From positions 1-21,264 of the forward strand of contig JAEZHY010000002.1 of assembly GCA_023416335.1 (NCBI GenBank): 21,264 nt of DNA. Reading direction: 5' to 3'. Source of the stretch: Pseudomonadota bacterium. GTDB lineage: Bacteria; Desulfobacterota; Syntrophobacteria; Syntrophobacterales; Syntrophobacteraceae. Position 1 is the stretch's first letter, and every line of letters starts with the position of its first letter. The notes under the pieces are model-generated. The model was not told the origin of the DNA. It did no database searches and worked only from the letters and a program-made list of their open reading frames with translations. This document shows, in pieces, positions 17,655 through 21,264 of the stretch. The position numbers and the translations under genes are program-made.

Positions 17655-17700
17655 CTCGTTTTGTACGGAATTCGCCCGAAAATCCCAATCTGGAAAAAAG

Positions 17701-18936
17701 ATGAGCAAAAAACCTGTTATCGCGAAAAAGGGAAAAGGCGTTGAGATCGCCCTCAACCGGGACGAATCCGACGAACTGCAGATGATCGTTGACCGCCTGG
17801 CCGTCCAGAACCCGGAGGGCGAAAGCTTCGAGCGCTATCTCCATTCGCTGCGCTCGGCGCTTGCCGGAAGGCCTCAAATAGCGGCCGCTCTCGTGGAGGT
17901 CCTGAGCAGAAATCCGAATGAAACAGGGTTTCGCACATTCAAGGAACTGGCGGCGATTATCGAGAACTCGCCTTTCAAGAGGCACTCGAAGCAGGCGGGA
18001 TACCGGTTTTCACAGAAAGGGTTTACGGTCTCGAAGGAAACGGCCGCCCCTGAGAAAGTGGTCCTCATTCAGGGCGAAACCAGGAAGCCGATAGCTCATT
18101 TCTTCCTGGTCCAGGGAGCGCTTTGGCTAATATCCGCGCACATCCCCGATCCGGCCCACGGTACACATTCTCTCATCACGGCATTTCTGGAAGACGATTA
18201 CCAATCTTTCAACGTGAGAATTGCCGAAAACAGCACACAAAAGCTGTACAGGGACTACCTGCAGAAAGTCGCTGAGCACTCGGTCGGCAAAAAAGCTTAC
18301 GAGATTCCGCTATCGCACGCGGCGCGACTCTTCTTCGAAATGTTCGACCTGTGGACGAAGAAGACCGCCTATGCCGAACTGGAACGGGCCCGCGACGTTC
18401 TGTCCAGCTACCGGGAACCTGAACGCAAGCCATATGTCCATGACCTGATGGAGGAGATCGAAAATCCGGAGCAGCACCTGTCCGAGGTCGATATCGCATC
18501 CCTTCTTGACGGAATGGACCTCGCATGGTTGAGGTTCTCAAAAGATGACCTGATCCCCTATAACGAGAAGATCAGGACCCTCGACAGCCCGCTGCTGGTG
18601 GTTCCAAGAGAGGTCCAGATCCAACGCAGCCTCGACGTCATAAGAAATGCCGCCGACGAACTGTGCACCGGCAAGACCCGAGATCTTTACCGACGCTTTT
18701 TCGAAGAGCAGGCAATGACGTTCAAGCTCTCCGGCGTGGAAGATAAGGCGCGGCAGGCATGGATAATTGCGCGGCACCTTGGGGGCAGTCAGCCTGCAAA
18801 CACCAGTCCCGCCGTCTTCCAGCTCGTGATGTATTCGCTCAAATATTACTGGCCGGATGAGTTCAAAGAAGCGCAGGAAGCCCAGGCAAGACCGGACCAG
18901 GAGAGAAGGACGGAGTCGGGCATTATCTTGCCGTAG
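17701..18936 (+). CDS. Unrecognised protein
   Basis: This encodes a 411-residue protein that I do not recognise. It is rich in charged residues, begins with a basic tail (SKKPVIAKKGKG), lacks a signal peptide or membrane segment, and has only a single cysteine, so it is probably soluble and cytoplasmic and not an iron-sulfur protein. The middle (about residues 115-145) has a hydrophobic beta-like patch, VLIQGETRKPIAHFFLVQGA; most of the rest looks helical, possibly repeat-like. The start at 17701 has GGAAAAAAG just before it; the longer frame from 17644 would begin inside the hdr terminator. Codon use resembles the neighbours. It has its own transcription unit after the terminator, so a link with Hdr is not shown. 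Confidence 0.75.
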   Translation: MSKKPVIAKKGKGVEIALNRDESDELQMIVDRLAVQNPEGESFERYLHSLRSALAGRPQIAAALVEVLSRNPNETGFRTFKELAAIIENSPFKRHSKQAGYRFSQKGFTVSKETAAPEKVVLIQGETRKPIAHFFLVQGALWLISAHIPDPAHGTHSLITAFLEDDYQSFNVRIAENSTQKLYRDYLQKVAEHSVGKKAYEIPLSHAARLFFEMFDLWTKKTAYAELERARDVLSSYREPERKPYVHDLMEEIENPEQHLSEVDIASLLDGMDLAWLRFSKDDLIPYNEKIRTLDSPLLVVPREVQIQRSLDVIRNAADELCTGKTRDLYRRFFEEQAMTFKLSGVEDKARQAWIIARHLGGSQPANTSPAVFQLVMYSLKYYWPDEFKEAQEAQARPDQERRTESGIILP

Positions 18937-18940
18937 GGTA

Positions 18941-18968
18941 GTGAACAGTGAACGGTGAGCAGTGAGCT
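18941..18968. repeat. Short tandem heptamer repeat
   Basis: Four consecutive imperfect heptamers: GTGAACA, GTGAACG, GTGAGCA, GTGAGCT. They directly follow the stop of the unrecognised gene. Similar GTGA-type heptamer runs occur between genes in many bacteria; no function is seen here. Confidence 0.7.
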
Positions 18969-19287
18969 GAGGAGTTCAAGGCCAAAAGGCAATGAAAGCG
19001 CCGCGTTTTGCTCCTCTACCCTCATTTTCATCATCAGACGTGGACTGTAGGCAACTTCAGCGCCTGCGGCGACACACCCCTTTTGTAAGAGACGGGCACC
19101 AACCGGAAACGGCCGTAGGATAGGTGGGAGCGGAGCGGGAACCCATCGTTTTTTCGGTCCGTTCCCCTCTCAGCCGCCGGAAAGCCAGGGGACTGTCGAA
19201 TACGACTTTCTTTTTCGGTAAGGCAACTTTCCGTGTTTCCAGGCGCCGACTTATGCCTCTCCAGACCAATTATTCCCGAGCGTCTCT

Positions 19288-19312
19288 AAAAACGATGGGT
19301 TGTCCCCCATCG
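19288..19312 (-). terminator. Intrinsic terminator of the metallopeptidase gene
   Basis: On the minus strand CGATGGG (19312-19306) pairs with CCCATCG (19299-19293) around a 6-nt loop, followed by TTTTT (19292-19288). It lies 19 bases after the peptidase stop and fits a rho-independent terminator. Confidence 0.85.
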
Positions 19313-19331
19313 CCCATCCTGCGGGAAGACC

Positions 19332-20591
19332 TTAATCCGTCAACAGCAACTCGATCACCGATGTCGGACACGACCCTTTCGGTTGCACTGTCGGCAGCGT
19401 AAAATTCCAAATGTAATTATCACTGCAGCTTGCATATCCCGGCTGCGCGGATGAGGTACCGTACACGTCGTTGCAGCCGCTCTCCACGCCGCGCGGAAGG
19501 TCGGTGTCAAATTCCCGGCCGCCGAAGACATTGTTTTTCAGCCAGTCGTATTTCTGAGCTATCATCGCACTCTGCTGCGCCGCCGCCCGGAATTTTTTTC
19601 CCGCCGCCACATACATCGAAAAGGCCTCAGCCCACTCTTCTAAAACGACAGCGGACCCTGCGGCACAGTTCCCATAGCCAGGATTGAAACCGTACTTGGT
19701 GATCCAGTCCTTCGGATCGATGCTTCTCCGCACGTAGCAATAACTGCCGCTGCCGAGGTCGTAAGAGATGTTGTGGAACCCGGTCGTGTCGATCATACCC
19801 AGATGCGGCTGGAGCGGATCTTTGTTCTTGAAGAGGAAACCGTCGAGATAGTGAGCGTATTCATGCAGCACCGTATCGACGTGCACTGCGGCACTCGGCA
19901 GCCTGGCGTTGTCTTTCCGTGGATCGAAATAAGCGCCGACAAAACGGTAATCCGTGGAGAGATCGACCGGAACGGGCCAGGAATCAATATTGACGCCGTT
20001 CGCATCCTTGATGAAGCCGTTGCACTGTCCGGCAATGCACTGCACGAGTTCATACTTTGACATTTGCAAAGATACGGGCAGGACCGACATGGGGAGCGCA
20101 TAGATCGCCGCAAGGGCATTTTTCGAGATGTCGTTCGCCTGTAGCGTTTCCATGTGATCGAAGATAGGAAATAGCTGTGCGAGATTAGCCAGAACCTGCT
20201 CGAGGTCGGTGAGCAATTGGTCCATTTTCAGCAGGCAATCGCCTGTAACAAGGTTCGATACCGGCAACCCGTTACGGGTCTGGAAGGCATGGAGCGCCCT
20301 GATATGGGAGTCGTTGAGACCGTAGTTGTAGCCCATCTCGGTCTGATAGCCGAGCATCAGCAACCCGGCGAACACCTTGTAAGCGAAGATGCCTCTGTTC
20401 TGGTTCCAATCGCTGGTGGTCCAGGCCGGGTCATTCATATTGTAGGGCGTACCGTTCACGACCTGGTGAGCATTTGAATCGGCGCGCAGGAATTCCGAAG
20501 TGAGATCCGCCGCCGGAAGCGGAGTTCCTGAAAATGAAGCAATAAAGACCAAGACGAAAAAAACAACACCTCGAAGATACTTCCCTGCCAT
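19332..20591 (-). CDS. Secreted zinc metallopeptidase-like protein
   Basis: This encodes a 419-residue protein with a clear signal peptide (basic start, hydrophobic core VVFFVLVFIASF, likely cleavage near LPAAD at about residue 28). Residues about 90-125 (DSHIRALHAFQTRNGLP) resemble a peptidoglycan-binding-type helical repeat, although weakly. The active-site motif is HEYAHYLDG, His243, Glu244 and His247, the zincin HExxH. A third zinc ligand may be in LEEWAEAFSMY (Glu318, 319 or 322), as in gluzincins. Cysteines in the C-terminal third (SYCYV, GNCAAG, SGCND, ASCSD) may form disulfides, fitting export. A G-rich site precedes the ATG. I cannot assign a MEROPS family. The target, cell wall or protein, is unknown, and neighbours give no hint. 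Confidence 0.82.
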   Translation of the reverse strand: MAGKYLRGVVFFVLVFIASFSGTPLPAADLTSEFLRADSNAHQVVNGTPYNMNDPAWTTSDWNQNRGIFAYKVFAGLLMLGYQTEMGYNYGLNDSHIRALHAFQTRNGLPVSNLVTGDCLLKMDQLLTDLEQVLANLAQLFPIFDHMETLQANDISKNALAAIYALPMSVLPVSLQMSKYELVQCIAGQCNGFIKDANGVNIDSWPVPVDLSTDYRFVGAYFDPRKDNARLPSAAVHVDTVLHEYAHYLDGFLFKNKDPLQPHLGMIDTTGFHNISYDLGSGSYCYVRRSIDPKDWITKYGFNPGYGNCAAGSAVVLEEWAEAFSMYVAAGKKFRAAAQQSAMIAQKYDWLKNNVFGGREFDTDLPRGVESGCNDVYGTSSAQPGYASCSDNYIWNFTLPTVQPKGSCPTSVIELLLTD

Positions 20592-20669
20592 AAGCCCCCC
20601 CTTTGTCGTTCATATGCTGGAATGAAGAATGGAAGCAAGGATCGTACCTTCATCGGCCTGCCGGAACGG

Positions 20670-20695
20670 GGTTCCCAAGGCAGACCTTGGGAACC
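20670..20695. repeat. Short palindromic repeat, copy 2 (GGTTCCCAAGG hairpin)
   Basis: It has the same 11-bp perfect stem as 227-252: GGTTCCCAAGG (20670-20680) and CCTTGGGAACC (20685-20695), loop CAGA in place of CGGA, same following AGCG. The preceding bases also share CGGCCT..CCGG..GGGG with copy 1, so the unit is about 45 bp. It lies between the peptidase gene and the right-end oxidoreductase gene. Confidence 0.72.
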
Positions 20696-20737
20696 AGCGA
20701 AGTTTTTTACTATTTCACATCTTTCGTATGCATGGCG

Positions 20738-20778
20738 ACAAAAAGGGGTGATCGGCTTGGCCGTCCACCCCTTTTTGT
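20738..20778. terminator. Intrinsic terminator of the right-end flxA-like gene
   Basis: A perfect 13-bp inverted repeat, ACAAAAAGGGGTG (20738-20750) with 20766-20778, has a smaller CGG/CCG stem inside the loop. Read on the minus strand it ends with TTTTTGT, 54 bases after the stop of the flxA-like gene. Confidence 0.85.
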
Positions 20779-20832
20779 TTGTCTACCCAATCCTCAGAAT
20801 ATTTGAAGAGGATCACATCCTATCAAGATGCC

Positions 20833-21264
20833 TTACATCTCCCCCGGCAGACTCTTCAACTGCGCATACGTGTAAACCGGCCCATCTACGCACACATAGC
20901 TCGTGCCGATATTGCACCTTCCGCAGATGCCGACCCCGCATTTCATGCGTCTTTCCAGGGTCGAGTAGATGGATTCGTCCGCGAAGTTCAGCTCTTTCAG
21001 GGCCTGCAGGGTGAATTTGATCATGATGGGCGGTCCGCAGGTCACGGCGACGGTGTTTTCCGCGCTCGGGTTGATTTCCTTGAGTATCGTAGGAATCAGT
21101 CCCACCTTGTGCTCCCAGCCCGCTGCGGCCACATCGACCGTCAGGGTCGTATGCATTCCCTTGTCGGAAAGCCATCCGGGCAGGTCGTCCTTGAACGCCA
21201 TATCGTTGGGCGTCCTGGCTCCGTAAAGCAGGGTGATGTCCCCATAGTCTTTGCGGTTGTCGAG
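20833..21264 (-). CDS. FlxA/HydG-type FAD/NAD(P) oxidoreductase, partial (5' end outside window)
   Basis: This is the C-terminal 143 residues of a second electron-entry subunit. The frame is open to the window edge (LDNRKDYGDITLLYGAR), so the start is beyond 21264 and the ATG at 21201 is internal. It covers the end of the NAD(P)-binding half (TCGPPIMIKFTLQALKEL) and the 2Fe-2S site CGVGICGRC plus Cys (C-x4-C-x2-C-x7-C). It is clearly related to the product of 15362-16204 but is a different gene, with many substitutions. By family it belongs to a hydrogenase, Flx or sulfite-reductase-like complex whose other genes would lie to the right; the AsrB/HydG/FlxA choice cannot be made from this fragment. 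Confidence 0.9.
   Translation of the reverse strand, partial: LDNRKDYGDITLLYGARTPNDMAFKDDLPGWLSDKGMHTTLTVDVAAAGWEHKVGLIPTILKEINPSAENTVAVTCGPPIMIKFTLQALKELNFADESIYSTLERRMKCGVGICGRCNIGTSYVCVDGPVYTYAQLKSLPGEM

Larger units (their letters stand above)
18937..19331. other. Intergenic region with small repeats, no gene
   Basis: About 395 bases between the unrecognised plus-strand gene and the convergent metallopeptidase. It begins with four 7-bp near-repeats (18941-18968), contains a 14-bp inverted repeat pair (19140-19153 and 19288-19301), and ends with the peptidase terminator. Two overlapping frames (19057-19269 minus, 19124-19402 plus) have no recognisable domain; the second runs into the peptidase gene, so neither was called. 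No clear terminator for the 18936 gene is seen. Confidence 0.6.

Noticed and set aside
17644..17700. Upstream ATG start for the 18936 gene
   Set aside because: It lies inside the hairpin of the hdr terminator; the ATG at 17701 has a purine-rich site before it and a more normal N-terminus.

Overview
The window looks like chromosomal DNA of an anaerobic, probably sulfate-reducing or syntrophic bacterium of the Desulfobacterota (Syntrophobacter-like). This rests on a heterodisulfide-reductase/flavin-oxidoreductase (Hdr-Flx) operon, the density of 4Fe-4S proteins, Tat-exported redox enzymes, and two genes that only make sense with selenocysteine. The assignment is inferred from gene content; no rRNA or other taxonomic marker is present.

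Layout. (1) Positions 1-595 hold no gene but carry two kinds of short palindromic repeat. (2) Positions 596-5865 (+) form a four-gene run: a membrane-anchored DUF6599-like protein, a Tat-signal DUF362 protein, a fused NapH/NapG-like membrane iron-sulfur protein, and a Tat-signal aldo/keto reductase. It ends at a near-perfect bidirectional terminator (5872-5913). (3) Positions 5989-7431 (-) encode a convergent HDOD-GAF signalling protein. (4) Positions 7432-8303 are a long intergenic region with a TTGTGA-N6-TCACAA palindrome of the Crp/Fnr (HcpR) type upstream of hdrA. (5) Positions 8304-17589 (+) are the main operon: hdrA, mvhD/flxD-like, flxC-like, flxB-like, flxA-like, and an hdrC-hdrB fusion, closed by a terminator at 17617-17654. 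(6) Positions 17701-18936 (+) encode an unrecognised protein. (7) Positions 19332-20591 (-) encode a secreted zinc-peptidase-like protein with its own terminator. (8) Positions 20833-21264 (-) hold the 3' part of a second flxA-like gene, cut by the window end.

The main result is that both Hdr subunits in the main operon appear to be selenoproteins. An in-frame TGA at 8496-8498 sits where HdrA has the second cysteine of its CAMC motif. Another at 17044-17046 sits where HdrC/HdrB fusions have the cysteine of ECGHA. In each case the frame stays open, the family homology continues across the TGA, and a stem-loop follows whose G-rich tetraloop (AGGU, GGCU) starts exactly 22 nt after the TGA. This fits a bacterial SECIS element. 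Ordinary gene calling would break each gene in two.

How the parts may work together (inference from family knowledge): FlxA takes electrons from NAD(P)H. FlxB, FlxC and the MvhD-like subunit pass them to HdrA, whose flavin could bifurcate them between a low-potential ferredoxin and the disulfide-active HdrCB subunit. HdrA here also contains an NfnB/GltD-like NAD(P)H module and a second HdrA half, so the complex may have two pyridine-nucleotide sites. The first operon looks like a separate membrane/periplasmic redox system of unknown substrate.
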